Positions 17,072 through 30,037 are shown, counted from the stretch's first letter. The stretch is 64,000 bases of DNA from Psococerastis gibbosa (GCA_963971405.1 OZ020490.1:20919464-20983463); one strand, 5' to 3'. Translations and numbers: made by a program. The notes: generated from the letters alone by a model not told the origin.

Positions 17072-17723
17072 TGTGTATTAAAAACAATTTTACATTACAC
17101 AGATCAGCAGTAGCCACAACAGCTACATATCTGAAAGAGAATCAACGTACATTATCCCTCAAAAATTAAAAATTAAAATAGAAATAAATAAAACACAGCA
17201 TCACATAATAAATTAATTTAATTACATATTTTTCATTAAATAAATAAATAAAGGATTTATGAGGACAGGAGGAACTCCACGTTTTCTACTGCACACAGCC
17301 AGACCCCAAGTTGACTGGGCTTCCTGTCAGGGTCAAAAAAGAAAAGAAGGGCAGAGCGTTTAGCAACCTCGGAACCAAATAGTTTGGAGATTTCCGAAAG
17401 TTTTCCACCACAGGAAAGGGCACCAGGAAACGCTCTGCTCTTCTTAATGAATGTGCTATAGGGATTCGGATAGGGATAGGGATATTATTTTGTCTTGAAT
17501 AATGACAGCTAATTTTATCCAACCATTAGATTGGTTAGATTGACGTCTGTACCTTGGTGGGATTCGAACCAGAACGTTTTCTTCTATCCCCCATTCCCCT
17601 CCCATAATTTGGTCTACTTAGAATATTATTTAAATTAAGCGTTAGTTGGACTTACATTGCTTGCTGTGTTAATTGTCAATTGAGGCCGGGGCCTCACAGT
17701 CGGCGATAAGGACAGATGGCTTC
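16830..17723. other. AT-rich non-coding flank with TAA microsatellite
   Basis: No gene seen. A TAA run spans about 17029-17071. A GGTTCGAATCC-like B box on the minus strand near 17560 suggests an old tRNA-derived fragment, too decayed to define. Confidence 0.6.
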
Positions 17724-17900
17724 AGGCCGATTGACTCATTGCTCATTGCTCTTGTATTCTACTCTTAATTATTGGCTGTTAGTTAGTTGGTGGTTAGTTA
17801 GCTGCACTTCAATCGGGAGAACGGTAGTTCGAATCCTCATTGGAATAATATTTAATCAATAATTCAGTGTAGAATACAAGAGCAAAGAGTCAATCGGCCT
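17724..17900. repeat. Foldback enclosing a tRNA-like segment
   Basis: Arms 17724-17764 and 17869-17900 pair through AGGCCGATTGACTC and CTTGTATTCTAC. The left arm has a short ATTGCTC duplication. Between them lies a segment with a B-box-like AGTTCGAATCCT at 17826-17837, like a tRNA-derived SINE head. Confidence 0.55.
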
Positions 17901-20260
17901 CAGGTCTGTGAGGGCTAGACAGACCCTCATTCATTGGGGACTTGTCGTGCCCAAGGCGATTTTTCTTGTATTTTTTTTACCAGTTTGAAACACGTTAGAG
18001 TGGCCTCGAGTTCTACGTAAAAGAGATGGAACATTAATTCGTGTCCGCAAAAAATCCTTTAGATACCGGCTACGTGTAATGGTCATATGAGACGTGGCGG
18101 GTGCCGAGTGGCCCCAGAAATACAAAAATCTATTTTTGGCGGGAAGGCAATGTCCCATCTCTCCTATAGCTCTAGAGTGGTGTAGTTTTAACCTAGCAGA
18201 CGCTTATAGCTTGATATACAGCCAGATAAACCATCTATTCGTCAATTAAGCTCTCAATTTCAGAGTTCATCAGTCTATGTTATGGAAGGTCGAGTTTATA
18301 GAAAAAATTCTGCTTGGGCTGGGTCCAGTCAACCCCAATCTCACCGTAAATGGTAGGGGAAAACGCGGCGGCCGGCCATGTTGCTGACCAAATATCTCAA
18401 ATAGGGGAGAGAATCCTCCCGAACCCCCCATAAATATTTGCAGGTACACTACATAGAAAGGAGTTTTAAAATATATTGAGGTTACTTCAACTCTAGTGAC
18501 GTCAGATGGAAAAGGGGAGGGGTGCCCCCCTCTGAATCCGCCGCTGATCAGAAGTTATTCGAGTAGGTAATGATTGAAATGAAATAAAATAAAACGCGTT
18601 TTTATTTTAGGCGAGCCCTGTAAGGCTACTCTTCCAGCTAACCTAATGATTGTAGGTAGTGTAGTCTCATTGTAGAAAGAAAATGACTACCGCTTTTTTT
18701 TCGGCTGAGCAGTGAAAGAATCAGATAAGCCTAAAATTGCATATAGCCCATTTTCCCATAACCATTGCAAAAGTCCCGTTGGCCCGCATTGTGTCTCTTC
18801 TGGTGTGCCATGACCTTCGTAGAGAGTGAGGCGGCTTTGATAAACGCCGTCTATTTTCGTAGGGGGCGCCACAATCTGCCGCACATGCATTGCGCATGTC
18901 CGTTGCACTGTTTTGATTTTTCATTTTTCAGTCATAGACAGACTGTCGACTGTCTCGGGGCGTTTCCATTGGTCTACAATTGTGATAGGCCCCCTATGTT
19001 GATAGTAATGCTCTGATAACTTTCGATGTGTTTACTGGAACACCGTAGTATTATTAGCAGTATTTTCCCGCGTTATTTCGTGAAACGTCTTATTTTCTTA
19101 TAATTTGGGTAAGATTTTTATTGATTTATTATAGTTTATGACTTTCTAGGGAATTAGGTCTATTGATAAAGGTGCATATGCAACGAAAGGTTTAGTGTTA
19201 CTAGAAATAATTTTATAGAAGTTTTATAGAAAATCTCCACTGCCCGTTTTTTTTTTTAGTCTCAAGGAAATATCTTTTCATGCAGTTGTTTTGGGGGAAA
19301 ATAAAAATAATTTCATTGTTTATTAATCATAGAGCCATAAAAGAGAGTAAAAGTGGTCCAGTGGAAGAAATCTCATCTATATTTTGATACATAGTACCTA
19401 TGTAGTCGGCACTAGTCGTGGTAACCGTGGACCTCTCTTATTTTTCAAAAACTGTGGCCAAACAATGTTTTCTACTCAGTATCAAAAAGTATAGGAGCAT
19501 TTCTTCTTGTACTTCTGCTCTCATTTATGACGCTATGATCGATATATCATAAGAAATTCGCCTTTGTACAAAAACATCATTCCTAGCCCTGTAACCGGTA
19601 GCGCATCGCTGCTCATTCTATGCATTTGTGGTGATAAGCGTTATCATACACAATGCAGCCTAGTTGGACTTACAAAAGGCTGAACAATTAATTAATGTGG
19701 CTATTCCAATATCCCCTGAACAGCTGTGTCGTGCCTAGGAATTTGGAATTTTTATTTGGGGGGGGGGGGGTGCTCTGTCAAATTCATTCTATTTGTATAG
19801 GATAGCGGCGGATCCAGTGTTTAGTAGCTGCCCCCCCCCAAATTTATTAAATATATTGTATGTTAATTTATTACGCTCTGATTTAATCGATCCAACATAT
19901 ATTTTTCCTATTTTGACCCCAAACTAACCCCCCTAATAGAAAAAAAAATGGGCTGGATCCATCCCTGGATGAGTGACTCCCAATAAATTCTAGAAAGCTC
20001 CTGTGGTGTGGGAGGTCCGGGGCTTCCCCCATAAGGTTTGAAGGCATGGCAATTTTTCACACCTTCTAAAACAGTGGCTAAACACTGTTGTCTGTTAGTA
20101 CCGGCTACATACTTTGAATTAAAATGCAGAGAAGCATTTCTTCTGCTATCTCTACTATACTAATTTATGGCTCTATGATCGGTATTTTACGAGAAGTTTG
20201 ATTTCGGACAATAAACCTGTAGTGTGGTGCTCTTAATGACTTCTTAATTAGGTTATTCTT
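17901..20260. other. Non-coding repeat-rich stretch
   Basis: No gene seen. Two diverged copies of an interspersed repeat that include a GGCTCTATGAT-type segment occur at about 19335-19570 and 20040-20260, with further traces at 21840-21905 and 40100-40260. Short fragments resembling the inner part of the element at 26422 lie near 18450. Confidence 0.5.
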
Positions 20261-20269
20261 CATGAAGCC

Positions 20270-20640
20270 AACGGCCTTACCATGTTGAATCCATGAGAGC
20301 AGAGCATGTTTCAAACTGCGGCAAACTTGGTAGAGTGCACAGCGTTGGCAGGGGAACATGGTAGGACATGAGAACGCGCTGAGACTATACCAGTCAGTCT
20401 ACATGCATGTCGAGTTCTGGTCACCTCCGATTTATCGTGTGACTTTATCATGTTCCCCAAGTGGTTCCATATCCACTATAATCAGAAGGTCCACCCTGTC
20501 AGTCAACTCCCCTTCTCCCCGCGGTGAAAGTGTCTTCCCTTAGGGTGCCTTATGTTAACAAACAGACTTACTCTCCCCGCCAGGCTAACAGGGTTGCTTA
20601 AAGCAGAAATGCTGAATGCGTTAGAAACAACATGAAGCAA
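20270..20640 (+). repeat. SINE-like repeat, old subfamily, copy 1
   Basis: Contains TGTTCCCCAAGTGGTTC and CACTATAATCAG, which define the family, then a CTGTCAGTCAACTCCCC tail segment. Other old copies lie at 21600-21850 and 45479-45665; younger (CTA)-tailed copies are listed separately. Confidence 0.6.
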
Positions 20641-20694
20641 ATAGCCTACTTGTTTAGCTGGATCCCTACGGTTTGTTGTTGTTTTTGTTATTAT

Positions 20695-20930
20695 TTTAAA
20701 GGACTTTATGGACCCAGGCCTACCACTGCCAATGCCAATGACCCCATGGATTTCGGACATTTCTATAGTTTCCATATGAATTTTTGGTGATAGACAAACT
20801 GGTGTACGTTCTCGATGTCAACCTACACCGGCTACAAGAGATTATGGACAAGCTGAGACTAGCATTGACGCAATGAAACGGGCGAAAGCATGACTTAACC
20901 AAGTACAGATACGAGTCATCCCTACTGATT
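20695..20930 (+). repeat. Interspersed repeat F6, copy 1
   Basis: Starts near GGACTTTATGGACCCAGG and includes CCCATGGATTTCGGACAT, a CTACACCGGCTAC block and CATGACTTAACCAAGTACAG. Other copies: 31880-32125, 41165-41370, and an inverted one split at 41437-42750. Confidence 0.7.
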
Positions 20931-21599
20931 AGTCATTAGACATGTTTGAGGCGGTACTGTGTTGATTTTCTAATCGATTTAACCGGGGCTTCCCGCAAGT
21001 ACCTCGCGTGTTTACGTTTGCATGAGCAAAGAGCTCGAAAACCGCTAGCGCACATTCAAATTTTGACATGGAGTTCGCACGCTGTTTTGTGACGTCATCG
21101 CCCTTGACCCCAATGGTATTTCCATCTTATTTTTTGACACACCCCGATGCGCTGATACCTTCCTCATTCTGGATTTAACCAGTTTTGCTTCAAATATTAC
21201 TCTTTAACACTTTACTCACTCCCATCGGCTGGGCCTACAATCCGGGCAGTGATGTGAGATGTTGCTGTTTATTCAAAATCAACACTACCCCCCCCCCTCC
21301 CCCCAAGACAACCTCAGCTTATTTCTTGCAAGTTTATTATTTGTTATTATTTTATTTATGTTATGGTTAAAACAAAATCTTACGTAGCATACAGATCATA
21401 CCAATTCACATAATTCACGTAGGTCTAGTTAATAAAATTATATAAATGTAGTAATTTTTAATCTTAATTTTTTTATCAGAATATTTTTTTTATATTTGAG
21501 AAAAAAAGCAGCAACAATGTAACAGGTACTGATCGCGTACGGGCTGCTAAATCCCTGCGATAACAATTCTACTGTAATGTGCATATATACTGTATGTTG

Positions 21600-21850
21600 T
21601 TCCTATACCAGTCAGTCTACGTGCGTGCCGAGTCCTGGTCACCTCCGATTTAATCGTGTGACCATGTTCCCCAAGTGGTTCGGAATCCACTATAATCAGG
21701 AGGTCCATCCTGTCAGTCAACTCCCCTTTCCCCCGAGGTGAAAGAGTCTGCCCTTAGGGTGCCTCAAGTTAACAAACAGACTCACTTCCCCCTCCAGGCT
21801 GACAGGGAGCTGAAATGCCGAGAGCAGGCGTTGGAAACAAACAAACAACA
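21600..21850 (+). repeat. SINE-like repeat, old subfamily, copy 2
   Basis: Shares the TGTTCCCCAAGTGGTTCGG block, CACTATAATCAGGAGG and the CTGTCAGTCAACTCCCC tail with the copy at 20270. Confidence 0.6.
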
Positions 21851-22308
21851 AACATTTCTTCTACTTTGTGGCTCTATGATATATATGTATTTCAGGATAA
21901 ATTTGACATTGTAAAAAGAACGGGTCTTGGGGGGGGGGGGGGTGTCCCATTTGCTAAGCTGTGACATTGAAAATCCATTTCAATCTTCATAATTATCGTA
22001 ATTTCCATCCTTTTTGCATAGGAGAAAATGAAATTGTTGAATTTCAGAAAATACTTGGTGGGCAATCGTGGGAGGATATATAATCCCATTATTATGCCGC
22101 AAAGTTAGTTGTGTGAATCGTCAGTAACTGGTTCCGACCGGTTAAAACTTATGCCTCCAGGCCTCTTGTGAACTGCAGGGCTGTGTGCGACCCAGTTTCA
22201 TAATAATCCGATACTGAATTGTTTTACTGCATTGACACTGTACCATTGACATGTACTAGTACATACTTTCATATTTATCAATAAGTACCTATCAAAGATA
22301 ATCACAGT

Positions 22309-22582
22309 ACTGTATATATGTAGTAGTAGTAGCAGTGTTCGTCGGGTTAATAACGACTTGACTGTCCTATGCCAGCCCATAGGACAGTGGACCTCCTGAT
22401 TATAGTGGATTCCGAACCACTTGGGAAACACAGTGAAGTCACACGATTAGTTCGGAGGTGACCAGGAGAAGTCCTACCATGTTTCCCTACCGGCACTGTG
22501 CACACGACCAAGTTATCTGCAGCTTTGAGCCTGCTCTGGTCCGCTGGATTCAACTTGGTATGGCGGCTGGCACTGTACATAT
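22309..22582 (-). mobile_element. (CTA)-tailed SINE, copy 1, with probable target duplication
   Basis: Read on the minus strand it starts with GCCGCCATACC and ends in a (CTA)n tail. Flanks ACTGTATATAT (22309-22319) and ACTGTACATAT (22572-22582) look like a slightly diverged target duplication. Nearly the same body occurs at 40268 and 44800. Confidence 0.7.
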
Positions 22583-22874
22583 ACATAATACTTTCGGAGT
22601 GAGCCCCCCCTCCCCCCAAGACCAATGTTATGGTCACTATCAACTTCAAGAAGCCCGAGATGACGTTGCATTCCCTGCTCCCATATATACGCCCCTGGAG
22701 AATTATGAGTTGTTCCAACCATCTATGGTAAAAAGCTTTCCTAAGCATGTATTTTCAGCTTCAACTATTTTCCCTTTCCTATAGGATTGGATTGCTCAAT
22801 ATAATAAAACTCACCAAAATAGAAAAATTGTTCCCGAGCAAGGCCGTAGCCAGGATTTTTTTTGTGTCTTGTGG

Positions 22875-23079
22875 TATAGTCCACGCAAAATGAGAAAAGT
22901 ATGGACATGGAATGTTTTGATCCTGTCCAACACTGTAAAAATATTCTTTGCACAATTTTTGTTATACCTTGCATCCAATGCAACAAGGTAACACAAAATG
23001 GTGCAAAGAATATTTTTACAGGGTTGCACAGGATCAAAACAGTCCATGTCGGTACTTTTCTCATTTTGCGTGGACTATA
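22875..23079. repeat. Foldback (MITE-like) element, 205 bp
   Basis: Starts TATAGTCCACGC and ends GCGTGGACTATA. The arms pair over roughly 95 bp each, with scattered mismatches, around a loop near GCATCCAATGCAAC. Carries no gene. Confidence 0.8.
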
Positions 23080-23844
23080 AATAAGCAACAGAAATCCCAT
23101 TCTGCCACGATAAAAAAAGTACATAAGGTAGCCCCTTCGTAAGCTAAACATGAATATGTGGGTGTCCATACCGCCCATGTTGAGAGTCCTTTTTTATAGT
23201 AGGAGTCTAAATCTTTTTTCCTTTTTATTTTTAAAATGGCAAAAAATTATAGTTTTGCCGTGCTACCTAGAGCCCAAAGTGCTGAATTTGGCTCGGGAGT
23301 CACAGATACCGACCACTGTTATATAGATACATGGTATAAATGGGGAAGCAAAAATATGGAAGCTGAGCTTATTGCGATATTAATGGGCCCACTTAGCTTT
23401 ATTACAGCGCGTGGAAGAATCTGATTCATTAATTCTAAACTTAGCTTGTCGCCCACTTCCACTGAATAATGTGTCCTAAAAATAGCGCTGCTACTTAGAA
23501 TTGCTCATTGACTTATAGCCTACTGCGCTTTATAAGGGCCAGCGTTAAGTACTTTATACGTATAAACAAAAGGGCCACTCATTCTTCTCTAAAGTTTCGT
23601 AGCAGGCCTTGCACCAACGGAAAAGAATAAATTATTTAAACATTTAAAGAAATAAAAAGTTAACCGTATAGGAATAGGTAATCGCCCAGGATTTGATTTC
23701 GGGGGGGGGGGGGGTCCCCCAATTTTTTTTAAACGTAATTTATTAATGAATTAATGGATGGATTCTTCAAACAATACAGATTATTTCGGGGGGGGGGGGG
23801 GGTCAGAACCCTTTGGACCACCCCCTGGGCACGGCCATGATCGT

Positions 23845-24010
23845 ATACAAACATTTTAATGAATGTATCCGATTGACCTCTTCAGTGCCTCAATGAGTAT
23901 ATTAAGACTTGTTCTAAGTTACGACATGTCTTCGATCGCATGGCGCGTAGAGACTCGCACAAGTACAAGCACGTTCGTTACCACCTTGCCCCCAAAGCCG
24001 AGCAGAACTT
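23845..24010 (+). repeat. Interspersed repeat F3, copy 1
   Basis: Recognised by ATGTATCCGATTGACCTC, a TTACGACA-type block and AGACTCGCACAAGTACAAG. Other copies: 24900-25060, 31180-31370, 33975-34070 (inverted), and 44755-45150 (split by a SINE). Confidence 0.65.
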
Positions 24011-25375
24011 AACATACTGACAACAAACAACTGTTTTGCCATGCATCCTCCATGTGCACCGGGCTCGGCACAGAAGTAGGCTTCTTCTATTAATTCGCCG
24101 CGTGGTCTTAAAAATGTAGATTCCTATACCTCCACAGCGAGTGCCACCCCGGCTCAGTCTTCTTATCAATCCTGATCAAATGACGTCAGCTGAAACCGGT
24201 TCCACTATTATTCCCCGGGCTTCACATTATTGCTCAACACTTGCTTACACAGTTACTTAATCAGTGCAATCTTGATTAATGTAAACATAGCTGAATTACT
24301 TAAACCGCACTATCTCTTCGATCTGAACTTCATTTTTCACTATAATGCCATGTTTGCTGCTTTATATTTTCGCGTCCTTCAATTTTATTAAGACAACTTG
24401 TTTACGCTGCGTGCTGCTGCTTTCAAAATCAGTAAAATGGATTATCAAAATGAATGTATAGCCTTTAGTAGGTACTGTATATCCACTTCACCATTAAATA
24501 TTGAGGTTAATTTGACTGTAAACATGAGACGTCCACTTAATAACTGATTTACTGAATAGTACATAGTTATTAAATGAATTAAGAGTAATTTCCTGTAATT
24601 TAGCATTGTAACTGGAGCTAACTGGATAGTATTACGCTTCATTGATGACTTCAATTGAAAAGCCGGCATAATAAGGCTACCATCTGGATTTCTAATTCTC
24701 ATTTTGCCTCCATACGTTGACAAAATTGGTTTCAGTGCCCAATTTACAGTGTAATGTGCCGCATTCAAGCATTTTTAAAAGACAGTGCATCGATTATTTT
24801 CTGTAATTATCATTAGTGTATTATGTGAGCATATTATTGTATCCTATAGTATCTATGAGGTATTATAGTGTTAAATTTATATAGTTTTTTTTTTTTTTTA
24901 AGGTTAATCGCATACAAACAATTTAATGAATGTATCCGATTGACCTCTTCCAGTCGCCTCTGTAGGTTAGTACCCGTGTTGAGTTACGCCACGTCTCCGA
25001 TTGCATGGCGTGTAACGGCTCGCACAAGTGCAAGCACTTTACCACCTGGCCATCGAAGTCGCCTATTATTAGTATTAGTGAGTTTGAATTACGTTAAAAG
25101 GCTCTTTGAACCTTTCCCTTCCAAAGACCCCATAGGTTTATCGGTCATCAGGGGCGTAAAGTTGGCGGGGGCACGGCCCATCTTGCCCCCACAGCTCCTT
25201 GAGGGGGGGGGAGGGGCTTTGCCCCCCCCCCCAGCCTCGAGCATTGTAAGATGTGGTTCATGGAGACCCCCGGGCCCCTTTGCAGCAATATGAATATAAG
25301 CATTCCTTTGTTAGCTTTGTAAAATCTACAGCTATACTTTACTACTATTAAAATGCGTAAAACCCTTCTGTCAAG
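24011..25375. other. Non-coding stretch with F3 copy 2
   Basis: No gene seen. F3 copy 2 occupies about 24900-25060. A G- and C-rich low-complexity patch lies at about 25195-25235. Confidence 0.55.
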
Positions 25376-25580
25376 ACATGTAGAGTAGTGGTACGGACTC
25401 TGACTTTCACCCGAAAGGTTGTCGGTTCCAGTCCTACACTTGCTACATTTTCTGGCCATGCTTCGGAGGGCATGTAAAGCAGGCGGTCCCGGGCCTTCCT
25501 AGTTGGGTGTAAGAGAGGGCTTCATAGCCCTAACTCCGCTAGGTTGGCTTAGTAATAGAACAAAAAGTCATATTTTTTAC
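25376..25580 (+). mobile_element. tRNA-derived SINE (family S2), copy 1
   Basis: The head TAGAGTAGTGGTACGGACTC resembles a Pol III A box, and GGTTCCAGTCC is a B box. A conserved body (CATGCTTCGGAGGGCATG, CCTAACTCCGCTAGGTTGG) follows. Other copies: 29448-29895, 30583-30925 (split), 46370-46535 (minus). Confidence 0.75.
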
Positions 25581-26421
25581 TACTAGTATTTTGTTCTTAT
25601 ATTTTCAATTTTTCTTTATTCTGCCTGATGACGTCATAAGGACTACTTGGTTTGCCCCCGCCATCATTCTAAAACTTTACGCCTGTGTCGGACATTATTG
25701 GTATTTTTCTCTTTTTTTAATGAATTTATAAATGGTTCATTTAGATTCATCCTCAATGTTGATGTTACCAATGTTTATCTTACGAAGCGAAACTTGTTAA
25801 ATCCCTTGTTGAGAGCCTAAAGCGTGGTTATTCAATGAAAACTATCTCACAACAAATGCATAAAAACACAGTTGTTTTGTTTTTAGCTAGTAATCAGGCA
25901 GTGACGTCATGCGGTTAGAGCTAATGCCAAAACTACGTTGTTCTATGGTACTAGAGATGTAACCAAGGTAACCCAAAAAAATAGTCCAGATTCCCGACTA
26001 TATGCTGTCGTGTGGTCGATGTGCCAGGCTCCGATTTTGCTCATAAAAAATCCTCCCAACCGAATAATTTATAAAAAAAAAAATTAATTAGCATATAACT
26101 AAGTGGCATGGTTTTGGCATTGTGGTGCCGAGTGTATTTCTTTTATCTAAACTTGTCTCCCAGAGGTTTGCCAAACAAATGATGACGTCACTATTTTCAT
26201 CTGCCTCCATCTAGTTTGCGCCCACTGTGTTTTATTCTCACAGAACAAGTGACGTCGGAGATATTCTGTTTTCTGTTCACTATCATTTCCGTGACGATCG
26301 AAAAACGTGCTGACTTGTGAACTGTGTTCTCATTATATAGTGATCTGATTCTCAAAGCATTTGGTAAGAATCCGAGATGGTTTGTGGGTTTAATGTTCGT
26401 TAACAGCCAGAGTGTTTTTAT
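25581..26421. other. Non-coding stretch
   Basis: No gene or clear element seen; several T- and A-runs and scattered TGACGTC motifs. Confidence 0.5.
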
Positions 26422-27248
26422 TGCTTTCCAATTTATACCTAGTATCAGGAAAGCTTTGTGATGGTCCGAATTTTCGATTCCGAGATTTCAACGGATTTAC
26501 ACGTTTTGATGTCCCAGGAACCAAAAAAAGTGGTTTTTACGAAATGTCTGTCTGTCGCTCTGTAGTTCTGTGTGTTCATCGATTTCCGGGCAAACTACTC
26601 GGTCGAATTTGATGAAATTTGGCATGTAGGTTTACAAAAATCATACCTCGGGACCATTTTTTTTTATTTTGGGCCAATTCAATTTGGGGGGGGGGGGGGT
26701 TTATTAACTAAAAAAAACCGTCTAAAAAAATTACTTCTCAAAAACGACTCTAGCGATTTATTTTAAATTCACATATATTGTAGTCGTTATTAATGTTGAC
26801 AAAATGCGGGGAGTCGCTTGCCCCATGATAGTTTGCTTCTGGGGGTAAAAAAATAAATATAACTAAATTTTAATGACAAATGACTAAAAAATATTTTTTC
26901 TGCGAAACCTTTCTATTGATTATTTTACCTTCAGGCATGTTTTAGGTGTTAAATTGAGTAACGAAACCGGACAGGTTGCTTTCCCAAAAAAAATTTTGGT
27001 TTTGCACAACAAATTATTTTTTGAAACAATGATAGAAAATTCGCGCTCAAGTGCATTGCGTGCCCTGCCATTATTGCTGTGTGGTAATTAATGTGTTGGT
27101 CTGACCTATCTAGAATTTATCTCACTTCCAGTGACGTCAGGTAGACAACCCCCCCCCCCCCCGAGATATCGGAAATTTAACCACTGGAAAATTATTTACC
27201 ATGAAATTACTCATATTCTCTATCTACTAATTGATAAATTGGAAAGCA
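26422..27248 (+). mobile_element. 0.8-kb element with short inverted ends, copy 1
   Basis: Begins TGCTTTCCAATTTAT and ends with its exact complement ATAAATTGGAAAGCA. Inside are a GTCTGTCTGTC stretch, GTTCATCGATTTCCGGGC, and G- and C-runs. A second copy (41624-42420) has the same ends and the same 25-bp sequence after them (GTTCGAGTAAACTCGG). The true right border may therefore lie slightly further out. No coding capacity; class not recognised. Confidence 0.75.
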
Positions 27249-27780
27249 TGTTCGAGTAAACTCGGACCGGTTCTTTTATTTTTATTGGCCTTCAGTTATT
27301 TATTTTTTATTCTCTGAGTGTCGACCTTAAATTCGTCGAGTTTTTACTCCCGTGCATGGTTCACACTAATAACTAGGTACACAGCATATTCCCTGAAAGC
27401 CTCCTGTACCCGCATGCAAAGGCTTCTTTAGGATTGTTGGTAGCGGTATTTATTATTATATTGCAGTATTATATGGCGCATATAACACTGACATTAAATT
27501 AACTTTGGTTGAAGAGGTAGCGGTAATTGATGAAAAAAAAATTTGCGTTTGACTTGATTCGAACCCGCATAGACCGTATAGACGGCAAATTATTGCGTTA
27601 TGTTACTTACTGTGCTTTTTACACCTGGCTACAAGGCCGTAGCCAAGGGACGAAGGGGGGGTTCATGGGGGTTCAAACCCCCCCCCCCCCGAAATGAAAT
27701 GGCTTGATACTAGATAGAATCGGATTTTGAGAGGAAAAATAAAAACCACTATGTAACACCCAATGAAATTTCCAACCCCC
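27249..27780. other. Non-coding stretch
   Basis: No gene. A minus-strand GGTTCGAATC near 27557, with plausible arms around it, may be a decayed tRNA-like segment. Long C-runs near 27680. Confidence 0.45.
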
Positions 27781-27928
27781 CGGGTATTCCACATATGTCA
27801 ATCGTCAATGAAAAATTGATAAATGACATAACAATGACGTGGTAGCAGAATTTTTAGTATGTCTTTAGTGTCTGCTAAAACGTCATTTTTCAATTTTTCA
27901 TTGACGATTGACGTATGTGGAATACCCG
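27781..27928. mobile_element. Foldback element H1 (TGACGTGG family)
   Basis: Arms of about 38 bp pair almost perfectly (CGGGTATTCCACATATGTC with its complement at 27910-27928). The centre carries TGACGTGGTAGCAGA and a drifted complement. Confidence 0.85.
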
Positions 27929-28041
27929 CCAAAACCTAAGACACAATAACAATAAATGAATGAAACACTAAAAAATAGCCTAAAGTAATATACCAGTTGT
28001 TGGTAGTGGTTTAGGAATGCCTGCACTGAGAATCATGAGCA

Positions 28042-28597
28042 TTACTTACGATAAGGTTGTGAAAAAGGTTCTAAAACTGACAACGCGTTGTAAACAATAT
28101 TCATAAAGGTTTCAATTACGGTATCAATGGAAAATGTGTGATTTATTATTTTTGAAATTCCTCTGGACAAAATGGGATTGGATGAGAACCGGTTCAAACC
28201 AGCTACCCTTAACGTTGCTATAGCAACCATATGGCTGGGAAAGGAGGGGGGGGGGGGGTAGGGTTCCTCTCACGAGCCGCGCTCCTGCCTATTTTAACGG
28301 TAACATCAGATGCTTTGGCACTCTTGTCTTGCCTTTGTTGTTTATTTTAAATTTATTAGTTGGATTCTTTGTCATACCGCGGGCTTGAGGCGGTGGTGAT
28401 TAAGCCCATTAAGGTGAGCTACTGTATGTAAGTCTCTCGAGCGTTTACATTGTTATATGTTATACGGCTGCATTGGCTATGTATGGCTAAATTCCTAGAC
28501 CGTAGTGACATTAGCTCAAATAAATAAAAGGAGAAGCTGACCGTAGATATTGGCTACCCCTAGATCACGACAAAATCTGTTAGTATACCTTTTATTT
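28042..28597. other. Non-coding stretch
   Basis: No gene or recognised element. A G-run lies at about 28246-28258. Confidence 0.5.
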
Positions 28598-28979
28598 AGG
28601 CGCCCATTCCATTGACCGGCTAGGGCTATTTCCAACAACGATGACGTGGTAGCAGACATTCAAGACTTAGGTGGCGTTTCCACCGACCTCGCATTGCAGA
28701 TTGCAAATGACATTGACGGAAATGTTTTTTTTTTTTTAAATAGGAATCTATTAAAATGTTTGTAATTAACATATCCCATGAAGCCATTTTTTAATTTTAG
28801 TTTGTTTGTGATTTTACTGTATGATCATTGATCAATTTTAACTATGGCATAGAGGAAAATAAACATTTCCGTCAATTCTGCAATGCGAGGTCAGTGGAAA
28901 CGCCACCTAAGTCTTGAATGTCTGCTACCACGTCACCGTTGTTGGAAATAGCCCTAGCCGGTTAATGGAATGGGCACCT
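28598..28979. mobile_element. Foldback element H3, 382 bp with about 135-bp arms
   Basis: A long inverted repeat from AGGCGCCCATTCCATT to its complement. Both arms hold TGACGTGGTAGCAGACAT and an inner block GGTGGCGTTTCCACCGACC. The roughly 110-bp loop is AT-rich. The arms differ by only a few bases and small gaps. It looks like one element of the family nested in, or built upon, another. Confidence 0.88.
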
Positions 28980-29447
28980 TAATTTAATATCCTATTTAAG
29001 TAGTAGAGGATATTGCCATAAACCATATTACAAGGCTGCTAAAGCTCAGCGATTATAATTGTTATGAAATGATATTGTAGGCACATACATGGGTTTGTAA
29101 TTGCAATATAATGGATTGATTGATTAATTTTTGGTTATTAAATTGGAGACTGCTGCTTTGATAAGAGAAGCCGTGCTTTTGGCTAACCACAGCCTCAGGT
29201 TTTAAACCAGGATGTTCTTCTTCTGCCGGGAGCCCTCTGTCCTTCAATCTTCCCTTGGATTAAATACAGCAGAGAAGGCGATAGTTTTCTTTCCTCATCA
29301 CATGCCGAAGTATGTTAGTTTCAGTTTCTTAACCGCAAGCAGCAACTCGGCTTCTGAATCCATTCGCCTAACGGCCTCAGCATTAGGGATACGATCTCAC
29401 CAGGATATGTGCAGCATTCGTTTGTACTGTATACCCAAATGTCAGGA
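28980..29447. other. Non-coding stretch
   Basis: No gene seen. The short frame at 29212-29454 has no recognisable domain. Confidence 0.45.
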
Positions 29448-29895
29448 CATGTAGAGTAGTGGTACAGACTCCGACTTTCACCCGAAAGCTTAAATAAATA
29501 AATAAATCTTGACTTTTTGTTGTTCTATTACTAAGCCAACCTAGCGGAGTTAGGGCTATAAAGCCCTCTCTTACACTCTACTAGGATGACCCGGGACCGC
29601 CTGCTTTACATGCCCTCCGAAGCATGGCCAGAAAATGTAGCCAGTGTAGGACTCGAACCAACAACCTTTCGGGTGAAAGTCGGAGTCTGTACCACTACTC
29701 TACAGGTCCTGACTCCGACTTTCACCCGAAAGCTTGTTGGTTCGAGTCCCACACTTGCGACATTTTCTGGCCATGTAAAGCAGGCGGTCCCGGGCTTTCC
29801 TAGTTGAGTGTAAGAGAGGGCTTTATAGCCCTAACTCCGCTAGGTTGGCTTAGTAATAGAATACAAAAGGTCAATATTTATTTATTTATTTCAAA
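29448..29895. mobile_element. tRNA-derived SINEs (S2) in head-to-head arrangement
   Basis: A plus-strand head fragment (29448-29490) is followed by a complete minus-strand copy (about 29491-29712) and a complete plus-strand copy (about 29703-29895). The plus copy has the B box GGTTCGAGTCCC at 29739-29750. Both full copies end in (TAAA)n- or (TTTA)n-type tails. Confidence 0.8.
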
Positions 29896-30037
29896 TAGGT
29901 ACACTGATTCTGTTATCCATAGCTTGTGTCTAAGTCCATCCCTCCATACCATGTATGATATGTAACGATTGGGAACACATAACATTGCACATACAGTATG
30001 TATATTCAAATAATAATCTATATCATAATAATAATAA

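Noticed and set aside
27535-27610. Possible tRNA gene on the minus strand
   Set aside because: A B-box-like GGTTCGAATC is present, but the arms do not form a convincing cloverleaf; more likely a decayed SINE head.
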